From: a bacterium
GTDB lineage: Bacteria; Patescibacteria; CPR2; UBA1875; JAJYID01
NCBI GenBank assembly: GCA_030647205.1
Contig: JAUSJO010000008.1
Span: forward strand, 31,043-95,042
Reading direction: 5' to 3'
Length of the DNA: 64,000 nucleotides
The position numbers were made by a program, and so were the translations under genes. Shown one piece after another: positions 14,555 through 23,361 of this stretch (its first letter is position 1; each line of letters starts with the position of its first letter). The notes under the pieces were generated by a model. The model was not told the DNA's origin. It worked only from the letters and a program-made list of their open reading frames with translations, and searched no databases.

Positions 14555-15211
14555 ATGGCGTATAGCCCTTTCTTGGATTTATATCCAACAAGCAAGATAA
14601 GTGGTAACAAGCTCAGCGAAGAAGAAATAGCATACTACAGGAAAAAAGAAGCAGCAAAGAGGGGCGTATGTGGTGAAGAGGGTTGTGGCGTTCCACTTGC
14701 AGGTGACAATAAAACCGGGAAATGCTCTATTCATGGCGGAAGTAAATACGAAAATGTGAATATTGGCAAGTACCATAAGAAGTGGAGAGACGATTTCTTT
14801 AGGGCCTTTGGCGCACTTAAGGAAAGAGGTCATAAGGTTACCAGAGATAGTCTGGATGACATCCTTATAGATCGTCCTATAGATAAATGGCTAGAGGTGC
14901 TCAGAAGAGAAGGATATCTCGTCCCTAGGGCAGCGTCTGTGTTGTATGAAAGAGTCAAGGACAAGCCACTGTCAGAAGAATCAGCAACGGTGAAGCAGAT
15001 CGTAGAAGGGGTAGAAAGTCTTGTCATACAAAATGCAAAAAGATCATTTTGTATGACAGAAATCCAGAAATACTGTGGAGTAACCCCAAAGATCGCTAAG
15101 CTGGCTCTCAAAAATGCCGTAGGCTTAGGCTATTTAAAGGCTGTAGAGCCGGCACAAGAAGTTACTCTTACCAAGAAAGGTAAACAATTTTTAGCCAAAC
15201 TTGGTTACTGA
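14555..15211 (+). CDS. Zinc-ribbon plus winged-helix-like protein
   Basis: A 218-residue protein. Near residues 34-55 the spacing CGEEGCGVPL then CSIHGG suggests a zinc-binding site (C-x4-C, C-x2-H). The C-terminal 70 residues look like a winged helix: MTEIQKYCGVTPKIAKLALK, NAVGLGYLKAVE and a final EVTLTKKGKQFLAKLGY wing. A DNA-binding or regulatory role is inferred. The ATG at 14555 is in frame with AAGGAG at 14541; an out-of-frame ATG at 14551 is ignored. It has a TATAAT at 14490 and a strong terminator. Confidence 0.6.
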   Translation: MAYSPFLDLYPTSKISGNKLSEEEIAYYRKKEAAKRGVCGEEGCGVPLAGDNKTGKCSIHGGSKYENVNIGKYHKKWRDDFFRAFGALKERGHKVTRDSLDDILIDRPIDKWLEVLRREGYLVPRAASVLYERVKDKPLSEESATVKQIVEGVESLVIQNAKRSFCMTEIQKYCGVTPKIAKLALKNAVGLGYLKAVEPAQEVTLTKKGKQFLAKLGY

Positions 15212-15216
15212 GACAA

Positions 15217-15248
15217 GCGCCCCGATGGATATCGGGGCGCCTTTTTAT
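15217..15248 (+). terminator. Strong rho-independent terminator
   Basis: GCGCCCCGAT at 15217-15226 and ATCGGGGCGC at 15231-15240 form a perfect 10-bp stem with loop GGAT, followed by CTTTTTATT. It separates the preceding gene from the convergent lepB. Confidence 0.93.
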
Positions 15249-15261
15249 TGCATGTTAAATT

Positions 15262-15891
15262 TTAGTATTTAGGATGAGGGATAAGACCAAGCTCGTTGAT
15301 CGGTAAAATTCTGATCCATGCTTTTCCGGTAATGTGGTCTTTCGGTAGAACTCCCCATTCTCTAGAGTCGAGACTGGCATTGGGCTGTCTGTTGTCGCCG
15401 AGGACAAAGTATTCATTTTTGCCCAGGGTTTTGTTGATGCTACCCAGAAGTTTGTAGTTATCACTTTTTGGGATGTATGATTCATTTAAAACAAAACCAT
15501 CAGGATGCTCTTTATTTTTTATTGTCACGGTCCCGTCTTTGATGACGACAGTTTCTCCTGGTACGCCGATGATTCTTTTAATGAAATTAGTGCAGGGACC
15601 CTGAAGAAAAGTTCTATTGATAACGCTTTTTGATATAAAGCTGTCGCACTGGTTTTCGGGGTGCTTAAAAATTATGACTTCGCCACGATGCAGACCGAAG
15701 ATCCTTGATGAAAGCTCCTCAACAAAGATATACTCATTGTCGTGAAAGTTCGGTTCCATAGAACTCCCCTTGACAATGAAGGGCTGAATGATGAAAAAAC
15801 GGACAACTATTATTAAAACAGAAACTATCAATATTGTTTTGATTATTTCTTTAGTGAATATTTTTCCGTTTTCGGATTTTTCTTGTTCCAT
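15262..15891 (-). CDS. lepB: Signal peptidase I
   Basis: A 209-residue type I signal peptidase that cleaves signal peptides outside the membrane. One N-terminal membrane helix lies near residues 18-36 (IIKTILIVSVLIIVVRFF). The catalytic serine is in VKGSSMEPN (about 41-45), the general-base lysine in NFIKRIIGVPGE, and the conserved box is EYFVLGDNR followed by SLDSREWG. An internal Cys-containing insert (ENQCDSF, QGPCTNF) lies between the motifs; its two cysteines could form a disulfide. It is on the opposite strand to its neighbours and has its own upstream -10 (TGCTACACT type). Confidence 0.95.
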   Translation of the reverse strand: MEQEKSENGKIFTKEIIKTILIVSVLIIVVRFFIIQPFIVKGSSMEPNFHDNEYIFVEELSSRIFGLHRGEVIIFKHPENQCDSFISKSVINRTFLQGPCTNFIKRIIGVPGETVVIKDGTVTIKNKEHPDGFVLNESYIPKSDNYKLLGSINKTLGKNEYFVLGDNRQPNASLDSREWGVLPKDHITGKAWIRILPINELGLIPHPKY

Positions 15892-16015
15892 AGAGCTATA
15901 ACTTATTCTTTCTTACTACAAACTAACAAACAGTGTAGCAACAAAACACTTGGCGGGCAATGGATTTTTTTGTATACTTTCCTTGTTAAACATTATCAAA
16001 ATACGTAAAGGTAAA

Positions 16016-17389
16016 ATGAGTAAAAAATCGATTGATGACATATTGAGTGAGATTGAAAACGAAAAAACCGGAGAAGAAGTGCGAAAAAACGAAGGCGGCG
16101 AAAAGACCCCTGTAAAGTTTAAAAAGAAAAAGAAAAAGAACTGGAAAAAAAGGATTATCCTTACATTGCTTGTCGTATTCTTGATTGGCGGTTCTTTAGT
16201 CGGTGTCAAAGCTTATATGATGGCAAAGAAAATGTTTCAGGGAGGGACGGTCCCCGGTCTTTTGGGTTTCTTGGGTCAAAACCAGCTGAAGGGTGAGGCG
16301 GATGGAAGGATTAATATTCTGCTTCTTGGCATCGGCGGTGCAAACCATCCCGGCGGAACGCTGACAGACACCATAATGGTTGCCAGTATCAAGCCGCAGA
16401 CAAATGAAGTTGCTATGTTGAGCGTTCCGCGAGACCTATATGTTCCGATTGACGGTTACGGAAAGGACAAGATAAATGCCGCAAATGCTCTCGGCGAGCA
16501 GAAAAACTATCCCGGTGGCGGTATGGCACTCTCAAAAGATACGATTTCAAAAACTCTTGATATTCCAATCCACTATACTGTCAGAGTTGATTTTGAAGGT
16601 TTTTCTAAGATCATTGATGCTGTCGGCGGAGTGGATATGGATGTTGAGCAGGATCTGTATGATCCATACTATCCTGATGGTACATACTCAATCAAAAAAG
16701 GGCATTATCACATGGACGGGAAAGCGGCGCTTAAATATGCCAGGAGTCGTGAGACTACCTCTGACTTTGACAGAGCAAAAAGACAGCAGAAAATAATAAT
16801 TGCCGTAAAAGAGAAGGTATTAAGCGCAGGAACGCTTACAAATCCTCAAAAAATGAATGATATTTTATCAGCACTTTCTGATCATATCAAAACAGATATG
16901 CAAATATGGGAAGCCCAAAGGCTTGCAACTATTTTCCAAAAAGTAGATAAAAATAAAATTATAAACAGAGTTTTAGATAACTCGGCAGATGGACCGCTTG
17001 AGTCTGCCAACATGGGAATGTATGTTCTTTTGCCTAAAACAGGAAACTTTAAGGAAATCCAAAGTATTGCTCAAAATATTTTTACCGATTCTTCTCTCAG
17101 AAGTGAGGCGGCGAAAATACAAGTATTGAATGCCACAGGGGTTTCGGGACAGGCGAAAAAGGCAGCAGATGGAATCTCAGGAAACGGATTTAAAATAGAA
17201 GATGTTTCAAACGCAGACGAAGTTAACACGGCAACCGTCATTTATGATCACTCAAATGGGACAAAGCCAAAAACGATAGAGTTTCTCGAGAAAAAATACT
17301 GTGTCAAGTCAGTGCAAAAGGCTGACAATACCGGTGCGGGCTATGACATCTCGGTTGTGATAGGTAAAGACCAGCTAAACAAAGACTGA
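16016..17389 (+). CDS. LytR-CpsA-Psr (LCP) family cell-wall polymer ligase
   Basis: A 457-residue protein. It has a lysine-rich cytoplasmic head, one membrane helix near residues 46-66, an LCP domain at about 98-262 (GRINILLLGIGG, LTDTIMVASI, AMLSVPRDLYV, GGVDMDVEQDLYD, ALKYARSRETTSDFDRAKRQ) and a C-terminal LytR_C domain (KIQVLNATGVSGQAKKAAD). LCP enzymes transfer undecaprenyl-linked polymers to peptidoglycan. The ATG at 16016 follows TAAAGG and gives a normal head; an upstream frame extension is ignored. Its stop overlaps the next start (TGATG), so the two are coupled. Confidence 0.92.
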   Translation: MSKKSIDDILSEIENEKTGEEVRKNEGGEKTPVKFKKKKKKNWKKRIILTLLVVFLIGGSLVGVKAYMMAKKMFQGGTVPGLLGFLGQNQLKGEADGRINILLLGIGGANHPGGTLTDTIMVASIKPQTNEVAMLSVPRDLYVPIDGYGKDKINAANALGEQKNYPGGGMALSKDTISKTLDIPIHYTVRVDFEGFSKIIDAVGGVDMDVEQDLYDPYYPDGTYSIKKGHYHMDGKAALKYARSRETTSDFDRAKRQQKIIIAVKEKVLSAGTLTNPQKMNDILSALSDHIKTDMQIWEAQRLATIFQKVDKNKIINRVLDNSADGPLESANMGMYVLLPKTGNFKEIQSIAQNIFTDSSLRSEAAKIQVLNATGVSGQAKKAADGISGNGFKIEDVSNADEVNTATVIYDHSNGTKPKTIEFLEKKYCVKSVQKADNTGAGYDISVVIGKDQLNKD

Positions 17390-18216
17390 TGAAAATACCT
17401 GCAGGAAATAAATCGGACTTAGTTCTTGCATTTCTCTACGTAGAAAGCATCCTTCTCTCTTTAATAATAGAAAATAGAGGATTTTTCTGGCTCCTCTTCG
17501 CGTTTTCGACAGTAACTGTTTTTTTCTATAGTATTATTTTTCTGGAAATACACTGGAAAAAAATCCTCGAAAGCGAAAAAAAATATGATGTGACTATAGT
17601 TGTTGTAATGACGGCAATGCTTAATGCCAACGTTATGGTTTTTGCTAATCGTCTCATCCTTGGCATCATACTGCTTATCTACTATGTTGGTCTCAGGTAC
17701 TTGATGGGAATGTTTAAGAGTTCTAATGTGAGCCAAATGCAGAAAAATGCCCTCAATCTGTCTGTTCTGTTTACAATATTTCTTGGCAGCAACCTTCTTA
17801 CTAATATTACTATTATTTTAGAAAAAGGGGTTGGTGAGATAGCCGTTGCCCTTTCTAATGTTGTTATGTTTGCATTTCTTTATCTAATCTCCTACTATAA
17901 CTTTGCAAAAAACAGAGTCCCAAAGAAGTGGGCTCGCGTGTATTCTGCCGTTTTGGCGCTTATTTTGAGCGAAGCGTCTCTACTTGCCGGTTTTTATCTT
18001 GAAAGATATCCAAGTATATACAAAGTTGAAAGCACATCAAACATGGCGATTGTTACATTGCCGCTTTTTCTGGTCGTAATATACTATATGTTGTATGGAC
18101 TCATGATACATAAACTAGAAAAGAGACTTGCTTCACGTGTTTTAATGGAATACGTAGGGATATCAACCGTGATACTGATAACTTTATTTATAACTATACG
18201 TTGGTTTGCAACATAG
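17389..18216 (+). CDS. Polytopic membrane protein, unknown
   Basis: A 275-residue protein with about eight transmembrane segments, for example LVLAFLYVESILLSLII, WLLFAFSTVTVFFYSIIFL, LILGIILLIYYVGLRYL and a final TVILITLFITIRW. It resembles the uncharacterised multi-helix membrane proteins of candidate-phyla bacteria, but no catalytic motif is visible and no family can be stated with confidence. Its ATG overlaps the LCP stop codon and the HtrA gene follows nine bases on, so these three envelope genes probably form an operon. Confidence 0.7.
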   Translation: MKIPAGNKSDLVLAFLYVESILLSLIIENRGFFWLLFAFSTVTVFFYSIIFLEIHWKKILESEKKYDVTIVVVMTAMLNANVMVFANRLILGIILLIYYVGLRYLMGMFKSSNVSQMQKNALNLSVLFTIFLGSNLLTNITIILEKGVGEIAVALSNVVMFAFLYLISYYNFAKNRVPKKWARVYSAVLALILSEASLLAGFYLERYPSIYKVESTSNMAIVTLPLFLVVIYYMLYGLMIHKLEKRLASRVLMEYVGISTVILITLFITIRWFAT

Positions 18217-18225
18217 GAGGCTTAT

Positions 18226-19380
18226 ATGGATCAATCTAGCAGTAGCAAGATCTCTGCGAAAAATTCAGATAATGAGAATGAACACGCAGTTTTAAAGAAA
18301 AAAGCTGCATTTTTAATAATTGCCTCTTTTGCTATGGGTATTTTAGGGGGGATCTTAGGATCTAATATTTCAAATGGGAATATAAACACTAACTTTGGCG
18401 GTGGAAATAAAACTTATAAGGTAACAGAACAGTCAGCAGTTATTGATGTAGTCAAAAAAGTTAGTCCTGCCGTAGTTAGTATTACAAGCGAGAGCTCGAC
18501 CCTTGGGTTTTTTGGCCAAGTTCAACGGACAAAAAGTTCCGGTACAGGGTTCATTGTTGATCCAAACGGACTTATTGTTACAAATAAGCATGTTGTCGCA
18601 GATCAAAATGCCAAATACAGCGTTTTTACAAGCGATGGCAAGGAGTATAAGGCGGAGATTAAAGCTCAGGATTCGTTAACCGACTTGGCATTTATAAAAA
18701 TTGATGCAAAGGGTTTACCGGTTGCGGATCTCGGCAACTCTGATGATCTTCAGGTTGGGCAAAGTGTGATTGCTATAGGTAATGCCCTGGGGCAATACCA
18801 AAATACAGTGACAACTGGTGTAGTCAGCGGTATCGGTAGGGCCATAGAGGCAGGAGACTCTACTGGCGGGTCTGCAGAGAATCTGGAAAATGTTATCCAG
18901 ACTGATGCCGCTATAAACCCTGGAAACTCAGGTGGTCCGCTTGTAAACATTGGCGGTCAAGTTATTGGTATAAACACTGCCGTAGATCAACAAGGGCAGC
19001 TCATCGGTTTTGCAATACCGATAAGTATGATAAAAAAACAAATTGATTCCGTAAAAATTTCCGGTAAGATAGAGCGTCCCATTCTCGGAATTCGCTATAT
19101 TCCTATTACGAAAGAGTTTGCGGCTAGAAATAACCTGAAAACCGAAAAAGGCGCGCTTGTCTACGGCGGGAGTGATCCGGGAGTCCTTCCGGGCTCACCG
19201 GCAGCCAAGGCGGGAATAAAAGACGGAGATATTATCCTAAAAATGGGCAATGATGAGCTTAACCAAAACCACTCTGTCACAGGGCTCTTACAAAAATATT
19301 CCCCAGGAGATAAGGTGACTCTCACAATTCTCCGTGATTCAAAAGAACAAAAGATAGATGTGACCCTCGGGAAAAATTAG
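18226..19380 (+). CDS. HtrA/DegP-type membrane-anchored serine protease
   Basis: A 384-residue trypsin-like protease with one N-terminal membrane helix (about 26-45), a protease domain and one C-terminal PDZ domain. The catalytic triad is visible as His in VTNKHVV (about 122), Asp in DSLTDLAFIK (about 153) and Ser in NPGNSGGPL (about 234). The PDZ region starts near 285 (RPILGIRYIP) and includes GSPAAKAGIKDGDIIL. It degrades or refolds damaged envelope proteins outside the membrane. AGGAGG precedes the ATG. It is last in the LCP/membrane/HtrA operon. Confidence 0.95.
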   Translation: MDQSSSSKISAKNSDNENEHAVLKKKAAFLIIASFAMGILGGILGSNISNGNINTNFGGGNKTYKVTEQSAVIDVVKKVSPAVVSITSESSTLGFFGQVQRTKSSGTGFIVDPNGLIVTNKHVVADQNAKYSVFTSDGKEYKAEIKAQDSLTDLAFIKIDAKGLPVADLGNSDDLQVGQSVIAIGNALGQYQNTVTTGVVSGIGRAIEAGDSTGGSAENLENVIQTDAAINPGNSGGPLVNIGGQVIGINTAVDQQGQLIGFAIPISMIKKQIDSVKISGKIERPILGIRYIPITKEFAARNNLKTEKGALVYGGSDPGVLPGSPAAKAGIKDGDIILKMGNDELNQNHSVTGLLQKYSPGDKVTLTILRDSKEQKIDVTLGKN

Positions 19381-19425
19381 AGATAGTTTTCAGCGAAATT
19401 ATTTTCATAATAATACCTCTTAAGT

Positions 19426-19455
19426 TTGACAAATGTAGGTAAATTTTGCTTTAAT
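19426..19455 (+). promoter_or_regulatory. Promoter for the two-CW gene
   Basis: TTGACA at 19426-19431, 18-base spacer, TTTAAT at 19450-19455 with a TG extension before the -10. The gene starts about 48 bases downstream. Confidence 0.55.
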
Positions 19456-19503
19456 GATAGTAAGACTGTATTATTAACGTAAGGTTTAGCTAAAACATAA
19501 GGT

Positions 19504-19824
19504 ATGGCGAATAAAGAAAACTGTTGGGAGTTTAAAAAATGCGGCCGTGAACCGGGCGGGGAAAATGTTGGACATCTTGGTGTTTGTCCTGCTGCTCAGC
19601 ATGGTGAAGGAGATGGCGTAAATGGAGGTGATTGTCGTGGTAGAGTATGTTTTGCCGTTACAGGAACTTTCTGTGGAGGAGAGATACAGGGAACATTTGC
19701 TCAGAAAGAAATAAGCTGCCTTGATTGCCCATTTTTCAATGTAGTTGAAGAGGAGGAAGGAAGCGACTTTTGTCTGCTTCTCCCGGGGCAAACATATACG
19801 CCAAGATACGACAAGAAGAAGTAA
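19504..19824 (+). CDS. Two-CW-domain cysteine-rich protein
   Basis: A 106-residue cysteine-rich protein with the two-CW pattern: NCWEFKKCGREPGG then GVCPAA, later GDCRGRVCFAVTGTFCGG and SCLDCPFF. Seven or more cysteines suggest metal or iron-sulfur binding. The family is found in many anaerobes, often beside sensor proteins, and has no settled function. An acidic stretch (VVEEEEGSDF) precedes the last cysteine. It overlaps the following DUF192 frame by up to 55 bases if the earliest start of that gene is used. Confidence 0.8.
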   Translation: MANKENCWEFKKCGREPGGENVGHLGVCPAAQHGEGDGVNGGDCRGRVCFAVTGTFCGGEIQGTFAQKEISCLDCPFFNVVEEEEGSDFCLLLPGQTYTPRYDKKK

Positions 19825-20339
19825 GGTTCATCCGCAAACACTATATAGATTTAAGTTTTTTAGTTTTGTTAAAGAAGAATATATTTTTTATAGCAAGCTT
19901 AATCCTGATTATAGGATTAGGTTTTTTGTTTTTTCAAACTAAAAATATTGAAAAACCTAAAACTGAAAAACCTAAGAATGATGTTTGTTATAAAGACAGG
20001 TGTTTCCAGGTAGAGATCGCAAGAACTTACGCTGAACATGAGAAAGGCTTGATGTCCAGGGAGTCCCTGCCTGCGGACCATGGAATGCTCTTTGTTTTTA
20101 GGGAGTCTAGTAGGTACTCATTCTGGATGAAAAATACTCTTATTCCGCTTGATATTATCTGGCTTGATGAAAATGGCAAGGTTGTTTATATCAAGGAAAA
20201 TACCAAACCTTGTGGAGAGGGTTTATGCGAGACGATGAAACCAGATACCCCTGCTCTGTATGTCTTAGAAATAAATAGCGGGAAAGTAAAAGAAGTCGGA
20301 CTAAATGTCGGGGATAGTGTCCAGTTCGATTTTAAATAA
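19770..20339 (+). CDS. DUF192-family membrane-anchored protein
   Basis: The DUF192 (UPF0127) domain occupies about residues 70-188: CFQVEIARTYAEHEKGLMSR, GMLFVFRESSRYSFWMKNTL, PLDIIWLDENGKVVYI and YVLEINSGKVKEVGL. A membrane helix near 36-57 (KNIFFIASLILIIGLGFLFF) places the domain outside the cell. The family is uncharacterised. The start is uncertain: the TTG at 19770 overlaps the two-CW gene and may use GAAGG upstream; a TTG at 19866 would give a shorter protein starting just before the helix. A clear terminator follows. Confidence 0.8.
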   Translation: MSASPGANIYAKIRQEEVRFIRKHYIDLSFLVLLKKNIFFIASLILIIGLGFLFFQTKNIEKPKTEKPKNDVCYKDRCFQVEIARTYAEHEKGLMSRESLPADHGMLFVFRESSRYSFWMKNTLIPLDIIWLDENGKVVYIKENTKPCGEGLCETMKPDTPALYVLEINSGKVKEVGLNVGDSVQFDFK

Positions 20340-20345
20340 TAAGAA

Positions 20346-20378
20346 AAGCGGCACCATTTCCGGTGCCGCTTGTTTTTA
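20346..20378 (+). terminator. Rho-independent terminator
   Basis: AAGCGGCACC at 20346-20355 and GGTGCCGCTT at 20362-20371 form a perfect 10-bp stem followed by GTTTTTAT. Confidence 0.9.
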
Positions 20379-20516
20379 TACCTAGCTCGTTATTGCAGAG
20401 ATCTAGATCAGCGGTCATTTTTTTGTTGATACGGTGAAAGCCACTTCGATTAGTGTAGAACCTACCAAGAGATACATCTCATGTCTCCCTTAGTATTTTC
20501 AATTTGGAGTTGGCTT

Positions 20517-21038
20517 TTAGCTTTTAACAGGTTCCATAATGATTGCTATAGCTTCGACAAAGTGCTGAATGTACTGAGCATATTTACAGGTGACCAAGTT
20601 GCCGTTTACCACAACCGGCTTATCAATAAACTCGCCCCTCGCTTCCATGATTTCTCTTACCGTCGGAGGGTCGCATGTCACTCTTCTGCCCTCTGATATG
20701 CCTGCTGCAGCGAGTGAAGCAGCCCCGTTTCCTATACTGCCGATGCACTTTCCTAAGCCATTTATAGCGAGAATGAGAGTCATTAGTTCGTCTTGAAGGC
20801 GAAGTAATGCAGGGGTTTCATGAGAGAGGATAATCAGACCATCAAGCCCCTTTTCATTTATTTCTGAGTATTTTCTCGTATTGGCAAACTTGTGGTTATC
20901 TCCTATAGCTCTTTCATTGCTTCCTACGCCGATCAGTCGAAAACCCATAGGTTTAAGATGGGTTGCAAGTTTTAACGATTCAGCTGCTCTAAAACCGTTT
21001 TCGAGCACTATGCCTATTGCTTGTCCCTTGATATCCAT
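20517..21038 (-). CDS. DJ-1/PfpI-like protein lacking the catalytic cysteine
   Basis: A 173-residue DJ-1/PfpI-superfamily protein. The fold landmarks are present: GLDGLIILSHETPALLRLQ, GKCIGSIGNGAASLAAAGI, EGRRVTCDPP and FIDKPVVVNGNLVTC. Where active members have A-I-C-H-G at the nucleophile elbow, this one has S-I-G-N-G, so both the cysteine and the adjacent histidine are gone. It is likely a binding protein or an enzyme with altered chemistry. The ATG at 21038 is chosen over one seven codons upstream because GGAGTGAG sits seven bases before it. Confidence 0.8.
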   Translation of the reverse strand: MDIKGQAIGIVLENGFRAAESLKLATHLKPMGFRLIGVGSNERAIGDNHKFANTRKYSEINEKGLDGLIILSHETPALLRLQDELMTLILAINGLGKCIGSIGNGAASLAAAGISEGRRVTCDPPTVREIMEARGEFIDKPVVVNGNLVTCKYAQYIQHFVEAIAIIMEPVKS

Positions 21039-21180
21039 CTTTCTCACTCCTTTCAGCAAAGAAAATTATGGCAGAAATGCTTGATAGAAGGATTGATAAT
21101 ATTTAGAAGGTGCAAAAAGTGATTATATCATAAATTCAATAAGTGGTAAAGTTTTTCTAATTATAAAAATAACCATAGAA

Positions 21181-21204
21181 ACGCTTAAGCGTGAGTGCTA
21201 ATAT
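21181..21204 (+). promoter_or_regulatory. Palindrome and extended -10 of the FAD/Rieske gene
   Basis: A perfect 12-bp palindrome, ACGCTTAAGCGT, at 21181-21192 lies directly upstream of an extended -10 (TGC TAATAT, -10 at 21199-21204). The position suits a repressor or activator site. Seven bases separate the -10 from the ATG at 21212. Confidence 0.4.
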
Positions 21205-21211
21205 TATTCTC

Positions 21212-22729
21212 ATGGAAAAGGAATATATGGTAGAAAAAGACGGTTTTGAAGGCAAACCGACATCTGTATGGCTTGATACGACGCCGGAAACTCATTTTGA
21301 CGCTTTAGCTACTGATTTGAGCACTGATGTTTGTGTAGTTGGCGGGGGTATCGCCGGTCTTATGAGCGCATATTTGCTTACAGAAGCCGGACACAAAGTT
21401 GTAGTTATTGAAGCCGGGAAAATTGTTGAGGACGTGACGGCTTACACTACAGCGAAAATTACGTCTCAACATGGTGATATTTATAGCTATTTGATTAAAG
21501 CGATTGGCGAGACAAAGGCAAAAATGTATGCAGATGCTAACCAGTCCGGACTTAGAAAAATAGTCTCTATAATTCTGGACAAAAAAATAGATTGTGATCT
21601 CGTGAAGCAATCCTCATATTTATTTACCGAAAAATATAGAAATGTGCCGATGCTAAAAAAAGAAGCACAAGCTGCAGCGAGACTAGGGCTACCTGCCTCA
21701 TTTGTTGAGAGCACTCCGCTTGGTTTTGATAAGGGCGCGGTAGAGTTTAGGAACCAAGCCCAGTTTCATCCGCGAAAGTTTCTGCTGTTTCTAGCAAAGG
21801 AAATTGTAAAGAAAGGGTCTATTTTTGAAAATACCAGAGCGCTTGACATTAAGGATGGCAGTGTCATTACCGATAAAGGCAAAGTAACCGCCAAGAATAT
21901 CGTAATAGCGACACACTTTCCATTTTTTGATAAAGAACGATTTTATACCAAGCTTTTCCCACACAGGTCATATGTTCTGGGTATGAGATTAAAGTCAGAG
22001 GTGCCTGAAGGGATGTATTTTAATATTGATGGCAACAGGGGTTCTATGCGAAACCAGATAGTAGACGGTAAGAAATATCTTCTAGTAGGTGCGGGAACAG
22101 AAAAAGCGGGAGAGGATGCGGATACGGAAAAATATTATGAAAACAACAAACAGTATGCGGAAGCAAGATTCAAAGTCGACTCTATAGATTATCACTGGTT
22201 TACTCAAGATAATCGGACTTTGGACAGAGTCCCATATATAGGTAAGCTCTCGCAAGGAAATATCTATGTGGCGACGGGCTTTGGCGGTTGGGGGATGACG
22301 ACAAGCGCGGTGAGCGCAATGATTATCACCGACCTAATATCAGACAAGGTAAATCCGTGGTCGCCACTATTTAACCCAAACAGAAGGGCTTATGTGAAAT
22401 ATACAAAAACACTCATTGGTGAAAATGTAAAACTGGTTAGCCATCTTTTGTCAAGACGACTAAAAAGGCATGCTTTTGATCTTCCGACCGGATTTGAGGC
22501 GGGAGAGGGGAAAATTATCAAAGTAAAAGGGAAGAAAGTGGCCATTTATAAAGATAAAAAAGGAGAGATTCATGCGATGTCGCCGAAATGCACGCATATG
22601 GGTTGTACGGTGAACTGGAATGGCACGGAAAAGACGTGGGACTGTCCTTGCCATGGCTCACGATATAACTATGACGGCAAGGTCATTCATGGGCCGGCGC
22701 TACGGGATTTAGAGAAAGAAGAGATTTAG
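21212..22729 (+). CDS. FAD-dependent oxidoreductase with C-terminal Rieske domain
   Basis: A 505-residue protein. A DAO-type FAD domain begins with the dinucleotide-binding motif VVGGGIAGL (about 43-51) followed by VVVIEAGKI, and includes LDRVPYIG and ATGFGGWGMTTSAVSAM. The C-terminal 90 residues are a Rieske [2Fe-2S] domain: CTHMGC (about 460) and CPCHGSRY (about 478), with GKVIHGPA. This architecture is common in bacteria, with unknown natural substrate. The ATG at 21212 fits a leaderless start; the ATG at 21227, with AAAAGG upstream, is an alternative. Confidence 0.88.
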   Translation: MEKEYMVEKDGFEGKPTSVWLDTTPETHFDALATDLSTDVCVVGGGIAGLMSAYLLTEAGHKVVVIEAGKIVEDVTAYTTAKITSQHGDIYSYLIKAIGETKAKMYADANQSGLRKIVSIILDKKIDCDLVKQSSYLFTEKYRNVPMLKKEAQAAARLGLPASFVESTPLGFDKGAVEFRNQAQFHPRKFLLFLAKEIVKKGSIFENTRALDIKDGSVITDKGKVTAKNIVIATHFPFFDKERFYTKLFPHRSYVLGMRLKSEVPEGMYFNIDGNRGSMRNQIVDGKKYLLVGAGTEKAGEDADTEKYYENNKQYAEARFKVDSIDYHWFTQDNRTLDRVPYIGKLSQGNIYVATGFGGWGMTTSAVSAMIITDLISDKVNPWSPLFNPNRRAYVKYTKTLIGENVKLVSHLLSRRLKRHAFDLPTGFEAGEGKIIKVKGKKVAIYKDKKGEIHAMSPKCTHMGCTVNWNGTEKTWDCPCHGSRYNYDGKVIHGPALRDLEKEEI

Positions 22730-22782
22730 TTTTGTATACTTGTTTTTGCTTTTGGGTGAGTGTAATTTAGTAACATAAGGCG

Positions 22783-22832
22783 TCATTCTGACGAAGGAAG
22801 AATCTCTAGATCCTTCGTACCTCAGGATGACA
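22783..22832. repeat. REP-like palindrome
   Basis: ACGAAGGA and TCCTTCGT form a perfect inner stem; GTCATTCTGA and TCAGGATGAC form the outer arms with one mismatch. It is the same class as the elements at 272 and 2276 but stands without the adjoining structured repeat. A reverse-strand frame through it gives the well-known spurious peptide RYEGSRDSSFVRM. Confidence 0.8.
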
Positions 22833-22858
22833 AAAACGTAAAGTAGGAGAGGTATTTT

Positions 22859-23359
22859 ATGGCAAAAAACAAAAACTGGGAAGAGAAAATGAAAGATTCT
22901 AAGGATCTGCCGAAAGTTGTAAAGCTGGATCCAAAAGGCGTAAAGCAGTGGGGTGGCGAAACGATGGTTGTGCCCGCGCCTTTGGAGGTGGATGAGATTA
23001 TGAGGAGTGTTCCGGAAGGTAAGTTGGTTACAATAAATGAAATTAGACAAAAGTTAGCAAAAAAACATCACACGGATATCGGCTGCCCACTAACATCCGG
23101 CATATTTGCCTGGATTGTCGCTAATGCAGCCGAGGAAATGAGAGAAACCCTAAATGCTCAGGGCAAGAAAGGGGAAATTAGTGATAAAGATATCACTCCT
23201 TGGTGGAGAACTCTAAAAACCGGCGGATTTCTGAACGAGAAATTCCCAAGTGGTCCTGACATGCAAAAGAAAATGCTCGAAGGCGAGGGGCATAAAGTTG
23301 CTCAAAAAGGCAAGAAATGGCAAGTAGAAGATTATGAAAGTAAAGTTGTTAAGGTGTAA
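22859..23359 (+). CDS. MGMT-like (alkyltransferase-fold) protein
   Basis: A 166-residue protein resembling the DNA-binding domain of O6-alkylguanine-DNA alkyltransferases: VDEIMRSVPEGKLVTINEIRQKLAKK (helix-turn-helix), GCPLTSGIFAWIVANAA, then TPWWRTLKTGGFLNEKFPSG and QKKMLEGEGHKV. The usual P-C-H-R-V active-site motif is replaced by a P-W-W-R-T sequence without cysteine, so it resembles the alkyltransferase-like proteins that flag damage without removing it. That parallel is inference. AGGAGAGG precedes the ATG. The TspO gene follows after two bases. Confidence 0.7.
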   Translation: MAKNKNWEEKMKDSKDLPKVVKLDPKGVKQWGGETMVVPAPLEVDEIMRSVPEGKLVTINEIRQKLAKKHHTDIGCPLTSGIFAWIVANAAEEMRETLNAQGKKGEISDKDITPWWRTLKTGGFLNEKFPSGPDMQKKMLEGEGHKVAQKGKKWQVEDYESKVVKV

Positions 23360-23361
23360 TT

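Noticed and set aside
22709..23050. Minus-strand open frame of 113 codons
   Set aside because: It translates the REP palindrome (RYEGSRDSSFVRM) and overlaps the MGMT-like gene, whose RBS and motifs are clear.
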